NCBI GenBank assembly: GCA_937121005.1
Contig: CAKZKB010000091.1
Coordinates: forward strand, 1-8,165
DNA from: an uncultured cyanobacterium
GTDB lineage: Bacteria > Cyanobacteriota > Cyanobacteriia > Cyanobacteriales > Geitlerinemataceae
DNA length: 8,165 nucleotides
Reading direction: 5' to 3'
Shown: positions 1 to 6,433 of the stretch, in pieces
Layout: every line of letters starts with the position of its first letter
Numbering within the stretch: the stretch's first letter is position 1
The notes under the pieces: model-generated
What the model was told of the DNA's origin: nothing
Seen by the model: only the letters and a program-made list of their open reading frames with translations
Databases searched by the model: none
Position numbers and translations under genes: made by a program

Positions 1-54
<54 letters not shown>

Positions 55-57
55 TGT

Positions 58-774
58 TTAACGACTTCCAACCGCGATCGCCGAGTTGGCCATGTCGATA
101 AAGATCTCTAACTCGCGATCGGGATCGGCAGTGGCCCCTTTGAGCTCCAAGCGATAGCGAACCCCATCTCGCGTCCACTCCATAACCGGAGGCGAACAGG
201 ACGCACCGCAACGCATGGGGTTGTAATAGCCTTCGATCCCTTCAGCTAACTGTACAGTTTCTTCAAACGGTTCGTCCACCTCGTAGTAATCCCCTTCGGT
301 ACGCTTGGCAGCAAACATTCCCAAGGCGCAAGCCGTCGATCCGCGACAATTGGGCGTATAGCCGACATCGATCTGATATCCTTGAGGGTCGGCGGTGACA
401 TCAGTATAGAGCGTCTCTTCAGGAAGGGGAACCGTACTCGGCAGCAAAATCGGGACATCCGTTTGCGCTTTGACTTGGGGGAGAACCTCTGTGAGAAGAG
501 GGGGTAAGGGTTCCGAGGGCACGGTAGCGGGAGACGCGGGGATGTCTTCCGTTTCCTCAGTGACCTCGGGCAGATCCTCGGCCATTTCTTCGGGCGATCG
601 CACGCTGGGGGAAGCCTCAGTGACGGGATCGGCTGTCTCGGCCGGTTCCTCTGTACGTCCGTAGGTGGTTTCGGTTTCGTCTTCATCCTCGGGCAATGGC
701 CCCCCGCAGCCACCAACGAGAGTGGCGATCGCTAACAGGACAACAACCGACATTTGAAAAGAGCGTTCGTGCAC
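58..774 (-). CDS. putative lipoprotein with acidic linker, unknown function
   Basis: I do not recognise the family of this 238-residue protein. It starts with a signal peptide whose hydrophobic core is about residues 9-20 and whose lipobox is V-G-G-C, so Cys23 is the likely lipidated residue and the mature protein is probably membrane-anchored outside the cytoplasm. Residues 25-95 are a low-complexity Glu/Asp/Pro/Thr linker. Residues about 98-238 look folded and carry four cysteines in two close pairs (143/149 and 189/193), which could form disulfides. The listed start is GTG; an in-frame ATG at 751-753 (residue 8) would leave the signal peptide intact and is an equally good start. Neither has a clear Shine-Dalgarno sequence. 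The stop codon lies three bases beyond the 3' end of the tRNA-Val, in convergent orientation. Confidence 0.8.
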   Translation of the reverse strand: MHERSFQMSVVVLLAIATLVGGCGGPLPEDEDETETTYGRTEEPAETADPVTEASPSVRSPEEMAEDLPEVTEETEDIPASPATVPSEPLPPLLTEVLPQVKAQTDVPILLPSTVPLPEETLYTDVTADPQGYQIDVGYTPNCRGSTACALGMFAAKRTEGDYYEVDEPFEETVQLAEGIEGYYNPMRCGASCSPPVMEWTRDGVRYRLELKGATADPDRELEIFIDMANSAIAVGSR

Positions 775-800
775 GTTTGGTTCTTTGTCTCTTTACAGCG

Positions 801-830
801 ATCGTAGCGCTTTTGGATGGGTGACAACAA
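801..830 (-). promoter_or_regulatory. candidate promoter for the lipoprotein gene
   Basis: On the minus strand TTGTTG (825-830) and TACGAT (801-806) are separated by 18 bases, a plausible sigma-70-type pair. It would start a transcript a short distance upstream of the lipoprotein start. TTGTCA (822-827) is an alternative -35 with a short 15-base spacer. This is a motif match only. Confidence 0.35.
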
Positions 831-866
831 GTAGCGAACAACACCCAAGGCCATCAATGCACGGTT

Positions 867-892
867 GTTGGGTTTTTATACTTCAACCCAAC
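867..892. repeat. short palindromic repeat (GTTGGGTT hairpin)
   Basis: GTTGGGTT (867-874) and AACCCAAC (885-892) form a perfect 8-bp stem around a ten-base loop. From memory, GTTGGGTT...AACCCAACCTAC hairpins are dispersed in many copies in cyanobacterial intergenic regions, so this is more likely a dispersed repeat than a dedicated terminator. It lies between the lipoprotein and purD genes. Confidence 0.55.
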
Positions 893-943
893 CTACAGAT
901 GTCTGGTCATTGGTAATGGGTAATTGGGGAGGTACGAGGTTTC

Positions 944-1038
944 AAGGATGAAGGATGAAGTAGGAAGGATGAATATTAATTTCTCCTTGTCTCCTTGTCT
1001 CCTTGTCTCCTTGTCCCCCAAACCCCTAATCCCCTAAT
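944..1038. repeat. cluster of short tandem repeats (7- and 8-bp units)
   Basis: Three families sit side by side. AAGGATG occurs at 944-950, 951-957 and 965-971. TCTCCTTG occurs four times in perfect tandem (982-1013). CCCCTAAT occurs twice (1023-1038). These resemble the short tandemly repeated repetitive (STRR) sequences known from filamentous cyanobacteria. With the hairpin at 867-892 they fill the 282-base gap between the lipoprotein gene and purD. I see no small gene in that gap. Confidence 0.8.
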
Positions 1039-1046
1039 CTAAAAAT

Positions 1047-1074
1047 TGTTCATTGCTCATTGCTCATTGCTCAT
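1047..1074. repeat. heptanucleotide tandem repeat overlapping the purD 3' end
   Basis: The unit TGCTCAT occurs three times perfectly (1054-1074), preceded by one degenerate copy TGTTCAT (1047-1053). On the minus strand the unit reads ATGAGCA. It supplies the last residues of PurD and its TGA stop (1057-1059). The array therefore crosses a coding boundary. Confidence 0.85.
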
Positions 1075-2352
1075 TGACTTGACCCGATAGCCGATATCGT
1101 GGCGATAGTAACTGTTCTCGAACTCGATCGCCTCGATCGCGGCGTAAGCCTTGGCGATCGCGCCAGAAAAGGTCTCGCCGATCCCCGTCACCCCCAACAC
1201 GCGGCCGCCACTGGTCAGTAATTCGTTACCCCGGCGTTGGGTTCCGGCGTGAAAGACGATCGCCCCCATCTCTTCGGCCGCATCGATGCCTGTAATAACT
1301 TTACCTTTTTCGTAGGCTTCGGGATAGCCGCCGGCCGCCATCACCACGCAAGCGGCCGCCCCCGGCTTCCACAAAATCTCGGTTACGTCTGCCAAACGAC
1401 CTTCGACGCAGGCTGCTATTAGTTCGTGGAGGGGGGTTTCTAATAAAGGAAGCACCGCTTGGGTCTCCGGATCTCCGAAGCGACAGTTAAATTCTAAAAC
1501 CTTGGCATCCCCTTCGGGAGACACCATCAACCCCGCGTAGAGAACGCCTCGGTAGTCGATACCGCGATCGCGCAACGCCCCGACAACGGGTTCGAGAATG
1601 CGACTAACAACCCCATCAACGAGGTGCGGAGGTAAAATCGGCGTAGGGGCGTAGGCTCCCATCCCGCCTGTATTGGGGCCGGTATCTCCTTCGCCAATGG
1701 GTTTGTGGTCTTGGGAGGGAACCAACGGACGCACGGTTTTTCCGTCGGTGAGTGCCAACAAAGAAACTTCCTGACCCGACAAAAATTCTTCGATGACAAT
1801 GCTGTTCCCCGCTTGTCCGAAGCGTCCTTGAAATAAAACATCGATCGCCTGATGGGCCTGCTCGAGAGTATCAGCAACAATAACACCCTTACCCGCAGCC
1901 AGTCCGTCGGCTTTGACGACGATCGGCGTGCGGGCCATGGCGGCGTAGGCTCGGGCCTCACCCCGTTGGGACTTGGTAAAGGTTTTACCCTCGGCGGTAG
2001 GTACGCCAGCCGATCGCATCAACTCTTTGGCCCAGGATTTACTCGACTCAATTTGCGCCCCGTTGCGGGTGGGGCCGAAAGTGGGAATATTTTTGCTGTT
2101 GAGAAAGTCGGCTAAACCGCCAGCGAGGGGGGCTTCCGGGCCAATAACTGCTAGAGACGCACCGTTAACCAGTCCGAAGCGGGCGATCCCTTCAAAGTCA
2201 CTCAGAGACAGGGCCATATTTTGGCAGCGTTCTAAGGTCGCCGTGCCGCCGTTACCGGGAATACAGAAGATTTGCCGAACGCGGTCGGATTGCAGCAGTT
2301 TCCAGGCCAGGGCGTGTTCTCGGCCGCCATTGCCGATGAGCAGAATTTTCAC
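1057..2352 (-). CDS. purD: phosphoribosylamine-glycine ligase (GAR synthetase)
   Basis: This cytoplasmic ATP-grasp enzyme joins glycine to 5-phosphoribosylamine using ATP, giving glycinamide ribonucleotide in purine synthesis. Its 431 residues match the usual bacterial length. Visible landmarks in order are the N-terminal glycine-rich segment LLIGNGGREHALAWKL (4-19), the ATP-grasp lysine loop VVKADGLAAGKGV (145-157), the segment SQDHKPIGEGDTGPNTGGMG (213-232), and the late metal/ATP-binding segment EFNCRFGDPETQ (287-298). The C-terminal domain ends near YRVK. The final SMSNEQ is encoded by a 7-bp tandem repeat and is probably not part of the conserved fold. The start codon is GTG, and starting here gives a complete N-terminal motif. 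A DUF928 gene lies 66 bases upstream on the same strand, so co-transcription is possible. Confidence 0.96.
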   Translation of the reverse strand: MKILLIGNGGREHALAWKLLQSDRVRQIFCIPGNGGTATLERCQNMALSLSDFEGIARFGLVNGASLAVIGPEAPLAGGLADFLNSKNIPTFGPTRNGAQIESSKSWAKELMRSAGVPTAEGKTFTKSQRGEARAYAAMARTPIVVKADGLAAGKGVIVADTLEQAHQAIDVLFQGRFGQAGNSIVIEEFLSGQEVSLLALTDGKTVRPLVPSQDHKPIGEGDTGPNTGGMGAYAPTPILPPHLVDGVVSRILEPVVGALRDRGIDYRGVLYAGLMVSPEGDAKVLEFNCRFGDPETQAVLPLLETPLHELIAACVEGRLADVTEILWKPGAAACVVMAAGGYPEAYEKGKVITGIDAAEEMGAIVFHAGTQRRGNELLTSGGRVLGVTGIGETFSGAIAKAYAAIEAIEFENSYYRHDIGYRVKSMSNEQ

Positions 2353-2418
2353 TAGAGATTTCGTCGCGATCGTCGGGGTGATGGTACAAGCAACTCTACC
2401 ATCCCCCGTTGCGGTTTT

Positions 2419-3105
2419 CTACTGTTGGTCGGGGAACGATGGCGGTACATCGACGATCGCGCCCCCTTGCTCGAGTAGCGACAGGCGTTCGGCCTCGAGG
2501 GTGGCATCGTTGTAGGACTGGGCCAGGGCATCGTACCACAAGCCCTCGGAGGCGTAGATGTCGGCCAGGTCGCGGGGCGAGGTGGCAGCGCGGATTTGCG
2601 ATCGAGCGGTTGGATCTAGAGGGTCGCGCCGGATCCAACTTTGGGCGAAAATATCTTCAGAGCGGCGATCGCGGTTGCAGACCAAGGCCACCGACCAGCG
2701 ATAGGTTTCGCCAACTTCTAAAGCGGTTCCGGCGGGCAACTCCACGCGGGTGAGTCCGGCGCGGCCGGGCAGTTGTGTCGTCCACAAGGGGTCGGGATCG
2801 CGATCGCGAACGATGGCAAATTCGATGGGGGCCTCGGTATCTCGGGAGAGTTCCCAGAAAAACACCGGGCGATCGCTGCTAGTGGTGCCCGTATGATCGC
2901 TAGGCACTAACAGGGTAATTTCGACGGGGTTGGCAGCTAGTTCGCGACAGGAACCGCGCGTTCCGGTGGCGTGGGTGCGGCGCGGGGCCCCGCGATCGGG
3001 GGGATTGTAGGTGACGGGACTAGCGGTGGCAAGGTTCGTAGGAGAGAACAGCCACGCGGCCGCAGGCGCTAAGATGAGAAGAGCAAAACGACGAGGGAAG
3101 AACAT
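2419..3105 (-). CDS. secreted DUF928 family protein
   Basis: This is a 228-residue protein of unknown molecular function that I place in DUF928, a family found mainly in cyanobacteria. The N-terminus MFFPRRFALLILAPAAAWLF is a typical signal peptide, probably cleaved near the ATA-SP boundary around residue 29. DUF928-like features follow: TYNPPDRGAP (32-41), GTRGSC (48-53), a strand-rich domain with the RPVFFWEL segment (79-86), LEVGETYRWSVALVCN (129-144), and a C-terminal helical part with DIYASEGLWYDAL (182-194). Two cysteines (about 53 and 143) could form a disulfide. I chose the ATG at 3103-3105. An in-frame GTG at 3121-3123 would add six residues, and neither start has a clear ribosome site. 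It lies upstream of purD on the same strand, but nothing suggests a shared function. Confidence 0.82.
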   Translation of the reverse strand: MFFPRRFALLILAPAAAWLFSPTNLATASPVTYNPPDRGAPRRTHATGTRGSCRELAANPVEITLLVPSDHTGTTSSDRPVFFWELSRDTEAPIEFAIVRDRDPDPLWTTQLPGRAGLTRVELPAGTALEVGETYRWSVALVCNRDRRSEDIFAQSWIRRDPLDPTARSQIRAATSPRDLADIYASEGLWYDALAQSYNDATLEAERLSLLEQGGAIVDVPPSFPDQQ

Positions 3106-3148
3106 AGGGGTCGAGAGTGTCACAGAGCGCTCGTAGTCGATAAACCCT

Positions 3149-3157
3149 ATTCTATCA
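3149..3157 (-). promoter_or_regulatory. candidate extended -10 promoter for the DUF928 gene
   Basis: The minus strand reads TGATAGAAT, an extended -10 element (TGn plus TAGAAT at 3149-3154). Transcription would begin near 3142, leaving a leader of about 37 bases before the ATG at 3105. No good -35 is seen, which is common for extended -10 promoters. This is inferred from the motif alone. Confidence 0.4.
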
Positions 3158-3176
3158 AAGGGATGCCCATAAAGGA

Positions 3177-3200
3177 GGAGCCGCCCCGGAAGCCGGCTCC
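3177..3200 (-). terminator. candidate terminator hairpin after psbK
   Basis: GGAGCCG (3177-3183) and CGGCTCC (3194-3200) form a perfect, GC-rich 7-bp stem with a ten-base loop. It begins about 30 bases downstream of the psbK stop. On the minus strand the stem is followed by TCCTTTAT, a poor T tract, so termination may be weak. The hairpin is certain; its role is inferred. Confidence 0.4.
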
Positions 3201-3231
3201 CACAAGTCGCGGTTTTGTCGGGCGCGATCGC

Positions 3232-3369
3232 TTATTTAAACCCGATCGCTGCTTGCCAAACAAAGGCCAGCAACAGGAAAAATACCGGGATAATCGGCAG
3301 GACATCTACCAGGGGATCGACGAAAGAGTAGGCTTCTGGGAGCTTGGCCAGTAACAGTGCAACTTCCAT
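3232..3369 (-). CDS. psbK: photosystem II reaction centre protein K
   Basis: This 45-codon gene encodes PsbK, a single-span thylakoid subunit of photosystem II near CP43. The minus strand reads from ATG (3367-3369) to TAA (3232-3234). The translation begins MEVALLLAKLPEAYSFVDPL and ends in FVWQAAIGFK. This matches the family: a short presequence removed before the conserved mature start KLPEAY (residue 9), the DPLVDVLPIIPVFF segment that enters the membrane helix, and the C-terminal QAAIGF. The length equals that of typical cyanobacterial precursors. No clear Shine-Dalgarno sequence precedes the ATG. The gene stands alone, with its own candidate promoter upstream and a hairpin downstream, and is divergent from rpmH. 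Confidence 0.95.
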   Translation of the reverse strand: MEVALLLAKLPEAYSFVDPLVDVLPIIPVFFLLLAFVWQAAIGFK

Positions 3370-3420
3370 TTTGTTTAAATGATGTCTGTGGGGGCAACTG
3401 ATTTTTAAGAATCGCTACAG

Positions 3421-3448
3421 ATTTTACCATACTGAGGCGATCGGGCAA
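3421..3448 (-). promoter_or_regulatory. candidate psbK promoter
   Basis: On the minus strand TTGCCC (3443-3448) and TAAAAT (3421-3426) are 16 bases apart, a good sigma-70-type match. The predicted start near 3414 leaves a leader of about 45 bases before psbK. It lies in the 168-base region between psbK and the divergent rpmH. Confidence 0.5.
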
Positions 3449-3479
3449 ATAGGGACGCGCCGGAAAAGGGGGTAGACGT

Positions 3480-3507
3480 TTGCCGTCGAAATAGAGTAAG
3501 CTAGAAA
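3480..3507 (+). promoter_or_regulatory. candidate promoter of the rpmH-rnpA block
   Basis: TTGCCG (3480-3485) and TAGAAA (3502-3507) are 16 bases apart upstream of rpmH, giving a predicted leader of roughly 25 bases. It would drive rpmH and probably the genes behind it. An AGGA ribosome site (3528-3531) sits six bases before the rpmH ATG. Confidence 0.4.
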
Positions 3508-3537
3508 ACTGTGTCTTTGTAAGCAATAGGATCCACA

Positions 3538-3675
3538 ATGACCAAACGCACTCTCGGCGGCACCAGCCGCAAGCGCAAAAGAGTCTCCGGCTTCCGCGTG
3601 CGGATGCGAACTCATACCGGACAGCGCGTGATTCGTTCTCGCCGTCGCAAAGGTCGCTATCGCCTCTCGGTGTAG
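3538..3675 (+). CDS. rpmH: 50S ribosomal protein L34
   Basis: This gene encodes L34, a small, very basic protein of the large ribosomal subunit that packs against 23S rRNA. The 45-residue product starts MTKRTLGGTSRKRKRVSGFR and contains the family signature segment GFRVRMRTHTGQRVIRSRRRKGRYRL. Length and the ATG start are typical, and an AGGA ribosome site lies six bases upstream. The cyanobacterial N-terminus differs from the usual MKRTYQP form by its GGTSRK segment. It is the first gene of the block and ends 30 bases before rnpA, matching the widespread rpmH-rnpA gene pair. It diverges from psbK. Confidence 0.97.
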   Translation: MTKRTLGGTSRKRKRVSGFRVRMRTHTGQRVIRSRRRKGRYRLSV

Positions 3676-3705
3676 CGATCGCCCCCATTTCTCGAGTGGA
3701 GCAGC

Positions 3706-4077
3706 GTGTTACCCCAAGCCAATCGACTGCGGCGCTGGCAAGACTTCAAAACCGTCTACGATCGCGGTATCCGCCGATCGACCCCGAACCTGAGCCTGCG
3801 GGCACTAAGGCGCGGCGACGGCGAACCGACGCGCATCGGTATTTCTATCGGGCGCAAAGTCAGCAAAAAAGCCACGATCCGCAATCGCATCAAACGCCAG
3901 TTGCGAGCCATCTTACGGCGCTTGCTGCCCCGCTTGCAGCCCGGTTGGGACGCGATCGTCGGGGTACGACCGGCCGCGATCTCGTGCAATTACGGTCAAT
4001 TTCTGCAAGAATTAGAGGAGTTGCTGGCGAACGCAGAGGTACTCACCCATGGGCATTCGAGAGGAAACCTACTTTGA
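3706..4077 (+). CDS. rnpA: ribonuclease P protein component
   Basis: This is the protein subunit of RNase P, which helps the catalytic RNA bind precursor tRNA and cleave off the 5' leader. The 123-residue product begins LPQANRLRRWQDFKTVYDRG, the usual first helix and strand, and carries the RNR signature in KVSKKATIRNRIKRQLR (51-67). The GISIGRKVSKKA strand leads into it. The protein is strongly basic, as expected for an RNA binder. The start is GTG, with GTGGAG about seven bases upstream as ribosome site. The last 29 bases overlap the next gene in another frame. The C-terminal tail after residue 110 looks non-conserved. Its place directly after rpmH is the standard arrangement. Confidence 0.95.
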   Translation: MLPQANRLRRWQDFKTVYDRGIRRSTPNLSLRALRRGDGEPTRIGISIGRKVSKKATIRNRIKRQLRAILRRLLPRLQPGWDAIVGVRPAAISCNYGQFLQELEELLANAEVLTHGHSRGNLL

Positions 4078-4444
4078 AGGCGGCCCCCACGTTGGCGATT
4101 TGCTCGTCAATCTTCTCATTGGGTTAACCCTAATCGGGTTGCCCCTAACTGTCGGCGCGATCGTCCGGGCGCTGTGGCTGCGCTACCGGATCACCAACCG
4201 CCGCGTCTCCGTCACCGGAGGCTGGTTGGGACGCGATCGCACCGATTTGATTTACAACGATATTGCCAAAGTCGTCACCGTCCCGCGCGGGTTCGGCGCT
4301 TGGGGAGATATGGTGATTACCCTCAAAAACGGCAACCGCCTGGAATTGCGGGCCTTGCCTAAATTCCGCGAAATTTACGATTACATCAGCGAGAAAATTT
4401 CGGCCCCCGCCCGCCAAGCGAGCGGCCCCCTCGGTCGCGCGTAA
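4049..4444 (+). CDS. PH-domain membrane protein (DUF304/bPH2-like)
   Basis: This 131-residue protein has a hydrophobic segment at about 18-44, long enough for one span or a tight hairpin. A bacterial PH-like domain follows (about 46-115), with the pattern YRITNRRVSVTGGWLGRDRT, strands around DIAKVVTVPRG, and a closing helix FREIYDYISEKI. Its molecular function is unknown. Genes of this type sit between rnpA and yidC in cyanobacteria, which suggests a role linked to membrane protein insertion, but that is inference from position. The ATG lies inside rnpA (29-base overlap) and has AGAGGT (4035-4040) eight bases upstream, supporting this start and translational coupling. Confidence 0.85.
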   Translation: MGIREETYFEGGPHVGDLLVNLLIGLTLIGLPLTVGAIVRALWLRYRITNRRVSVTGGWLGRDRTDLIYNDIAKVVTVPRGFGAWGDMVITLKNGNRLELRALPKFREIYDYISEKISAPARQASGPLGRA

Positions 4445-4506
4445 AGCTGCGATCGTTCCCCAATTTGTATTTGTAGGCAGACCAACGCGCAAGAGTTACT
4501 TTAAGA

Positions 4507-5676
4507 ATGGATTTTGGAGTCGGTTTTCTCTCAAATAACGTCATGCTGCCGATCCTGGATTTCTTTTACGGGATCGTGCCGAGTTACGGACTGGCGATCG
4601 TCGCCCTGACCCTGGTGGTTCGCTTTGCCCTCTACCCCGTCAGCGCCGGACAAATTCGCAATATGCGGCGCATGAAAATTGCCCAACCGTTAATGAAAGA
4701 GCGGCAAGAACAAATCAAAAGCCGCTACAAAGACGATCCGGCCAAACAGCAAGAAGAACTGGGCAAACTGTTTCAAGAATTTGGCAATCCTCTGGCCGGT
4801 TGCTTGCCCTTGCTCATTCAAATGCCCGTACTGTTCGCCCTATTTGCCACTCTGCGGGGATCGCCGTTTACCAACATTAACTATACGGTGAACGTGGAGA
4901 TTTTGCCCAAAGAGCAAATCGAGCGCATTCAGCCGCAAGTGTTTGCTACCAAGCCCCAAAATATTTATCTCGCTGATGGCGTTCGCGAGCGCATTGTCGG
5001 ATTGTTACCCTCGGGCGATCGCCTTGCAGTGGGCGAAACTACCGAAGTCGAATTTCAAACCGTTTCTGGCAAACCGTTAAAGGATTTAGTTTCCGAGTAC
5101 GACGACAGCAACATTCAACCCCAATGGACTGTCACCAAAGGGGAAGAACGCTTGCAAGTCAACCCGGACGGAACCGTTACTGCCTTGCAAGCTGGGGATG
5201 CCACGATCCAAGGTACCATTCCCGGTATTGCTGCCAATAAAGGCTTTTTGTTTATTAAAGCCTTGGGGCGCGTGGGAGCCACTGATGCCAACGGCAATAT
5301 TCACTGGGATATCGTGATTATGGTGGCCTTTTTTGGCATCAGTATGTACGTCAACCAACTGCTTTCCGGGCAGCAAAGCGGTGGCGACAACAGCCAACAG
5401 CAAACCACCAACCGCCTGCTACCGATCGTGTTTACGGGGATGTTTTTGTTCTTCCCGTTACCGGCTGGGGTGCTGATGTATATCGTCATCGCCAACATTT
5501 TCCAAACCCTGCAAAGTTTCGTAATTTCCCGAGAGCCGTTGCCGGAAAACTTGCAGAAAATTGTCGAACAGCAAAAAAAAACCGCTAAGAAATCCGACAA
5601 AAAATCTGACGACGGCACGCGCAAGACCTTACCCTTCGAGCCGGGGTATTCCAAGAAAAAGGAGAAAGCCAAATAG
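4507..5676 (+). CDS. yidC: membrane protein insertase YidC/Oxa1/Alb3, with Ig-like insert
   Basis: YidC inserts and folds membrane proteins, alone or with SecYEG; in cyanobacteria it acts on plasma and thylakoid membranes. The 389-residue product has four apparent membrane segments (about 23-43, 96-117, 268-287, 305-333), without the large N-terminal periplasmic domain of proteobacterial YidC. Arg39 in LTLVVRFALYP corresponds to the conserved groove arginine. Residues 44-95 form the basic cytoplasmic hairpin. Between membrane segments 2 and 3 lies a long extra-cytoplasmic insert. Its residues about 171-250 resemble a BIG2 immunoglobulin-like fold (LAVGETTEVEFQ, a central W, NPDGTVTALQAGDATIQGTI). 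The tail (345-389) is Lys-rich, as in forms that contact ribosomes. The start codon is ATG. It is followed four bases later by jag. Confidence 0.95.
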   Translation: MDFGVGFLSNNVMLPILDFFYGIVPSYGLAIVALTLVVRFALYPVSAGQIRNMRRMKIAQPLMKERQEQIKSRYKDDPAKQQEELGKLFQEFGNPLAGCLPLLIQMPVLFALFATLRGSPFTNINYTVNVEILPKEQIERIQPQVFATKPQNIYLADGVRERIVGLLPSGDRLAVGETTEVEFQTVSGKPLKDLVSEYDDSNIQPQWTVTKGEERLQVNPDGTVTALQAGDATIQGTIPGIAANKGFLFIKALGRVGATDANGNIHWDIVIMVAFFGISMYVNQLLSGQQSGGDNSQQQTTNRLLPIVFTGMFLFFPLPAGVLMYIVIANIFQTLQSFVISREPLPENLQKIVEQQKKTAKKSDKKSDDGTRKTLPFEPGYSKKKEKAK

Positions 5677-5680
5677 GACG

Positions 5681-6151
5681 ATGAGCGATCGCAATTTACC
5701 TGGAAAAGAGTGGTTAGAAACCCTATTCGATCTAGCTGGAGTCGAGACAAGCGTTGAAGTCAAACCCGAAAGCGATTGTTACTGGTTGGTGATTGACGAC
5801 AGCCCGTTAACCTCCGAGCAAACCTCGATCGCCATTGGTTCCCAAGGAGCCGTTCTCGACTCCTTGCAATACCTGGTCAATACAGTATCGAACCTCAACG
5901 CTGCTGAAAACGAACAAACCGCTTACACCGTCGAACTGGGGGGCTATCGGGTCAAACGGGAAGCCCAACTGCGCCAACTGGCCGAAAATGCCGCCGAAAA
6001 AGCCCGTCAAACCGGGCAAGAGGTGGAAATTGATTCCCTGTCCGCGGCCGAACGGCGACAGATCCATACTATTTTTAAGGAATGGACGGATCTCGAAACC
6101 GAAAGTCGCGGTCAAGAGCCCTATCGCAAGTTGGTGGTGCGCCTGAAGTAA
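5681..6151 (+). CDS. jag: KH/R3H RNA-binding protein, Jag/KhpB family
   Basis: This 156-residue cytoplasmic protein belongs to the Jag family of single-stranded nucleic-acid binders encoded next to yidC in many bacteria. A KH-like domain occupies about 45-95, with the GxxG loop as G53-S-Q-G56 in AIGSQGAVLDSLQYLVN. An R3H domain follows (about 95-156), with R125 and H129 in ERRQIHTIF and the closing segment SRGQEPYRKLVV. The N-terminal Jag domain seen in Firmicutes is absent, as in short KhpB-like forms. I start at the ATG at 5681, four bases after the yidC stop and preceded by TAGGAC; an upstream extension would overlap yidC and lacks homology-like sequence. It closes the conserved block. Accessory DNA follows. 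Confidence 0.9.
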   Translation: MSDRNLPGKEWLETLFDLAGVETSVEVKPESDCYWLVIDDSPLTSEQTSIAIGSQGAVLDSLQYLVNTVSNLNAAENEQTAYTVELGGYRVKREAQLRQLAENAAEKARQTGQEVEIDSLSAAERRQIHTIFKEWTDLETESRGQEPYRKLVVRLK

Positions 6152-6184
6152 TACCGTTAATTTTTGTGTAAGCATTCAGGTTAA

Positions 6185-6315
6185 CCGCCAAGATCCCCCC
6201 TAACCTCCCTTAGCAAGACGTGAGGCGCAACAGCAATGGAATTGCCCTCACCCAAACCCCTCGTTAAACAAACTGCGAAGCATCCTTCATGTAGGGGCGA
6301 ATGGCATTCGCCCTT
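6185..6315. repeat. mosaic of dispersed repeat fragments with GGGCGAAT palindrome
   Basis: No gene is seen between jag and 6393. The segment contains CCCCCCTAACCTCCCTTA and CCTCACCCAAACCCCTC stretches, which from memory resemble common cyanobacterial intergenic repeats. It ends in a hairpin whose core is GGGCGAAT (6295-6302), loop GGC and ATTCGCCC (6306-6313), extendable by one G-T and one A-T pair to 6293-6315. I cannot tell which parts are mobile. Confidence 0.5.
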
Positions 6316-6318
6316 CCC

Positions 6319-6433
6319 TAGCAGAGACAGAGAAGGGGATCGGGGACAACCGTGCTAAGATAACGTAGGGTCGATCGTGAAGGATAGAAAAAATGTCCGT
6401 ACCGATAACAACGGCTTACGATGAAGTCATCGA
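6319..6433 (+). repeat. direct repeat, left copy (leader and start of small acidic gene)
   Basis: This segment recurs at 8055-8165. From GACAGAGAAGG onward the two copies differ by five substitutions and one single-base indel over about 107 bases; a three-base indel lies just before. The repeat covers the 5' leader, the AAGGA ribosome site (6380-6384) and the first 14 codons of the small gene. It probably extends further, because the right copy is cut by the window end. Confidence 0.92.

Noticed and set aside
982..1074. Possible CRISPR array
   Set aside because: The units are 7-8 bases long with no spacers between them; these are simple tandem repeats.
1973..2515. A 180-codon plus-strand open frame opposite purD
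   Set aside because: It lies almost wholly antisense to purD, has low-complexity Arg/Pro-rich content and no recognisable domain; high GC and frame mirroring explain it.
2409..2753. A 114-codon plus-strand open frame opposite the DUF928 gene
   Set aside because: It is an Arg-rich shadow frame with no ribosome site, and the opposite strand encodes a recognisable secreted protein.
3121..3123. GTG as the start of the DUF928 gene
   Set aside because: It is possible, but it would start only about 20 bases after the predicted promoter start and has no better ribosome site; the ATG at 3103-3105 gives a normal signal peptide.
3236..3688. A 150-codon minus-strand open frame across psbK and rpmH
   Set aside because: It is antisense to rpmH and out of frame with psbK; both real genes are certain from their sequences, so this is a shadow frame.
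5561..5680. Upstream extension of the jag frame into yidC
   Set aside because: The 40 added residues are a Lys/Arg-rich out-of-frame reading of the yidC tail; the ATG at 5681 gives the standard four-base gap and a family-like N-terminus.
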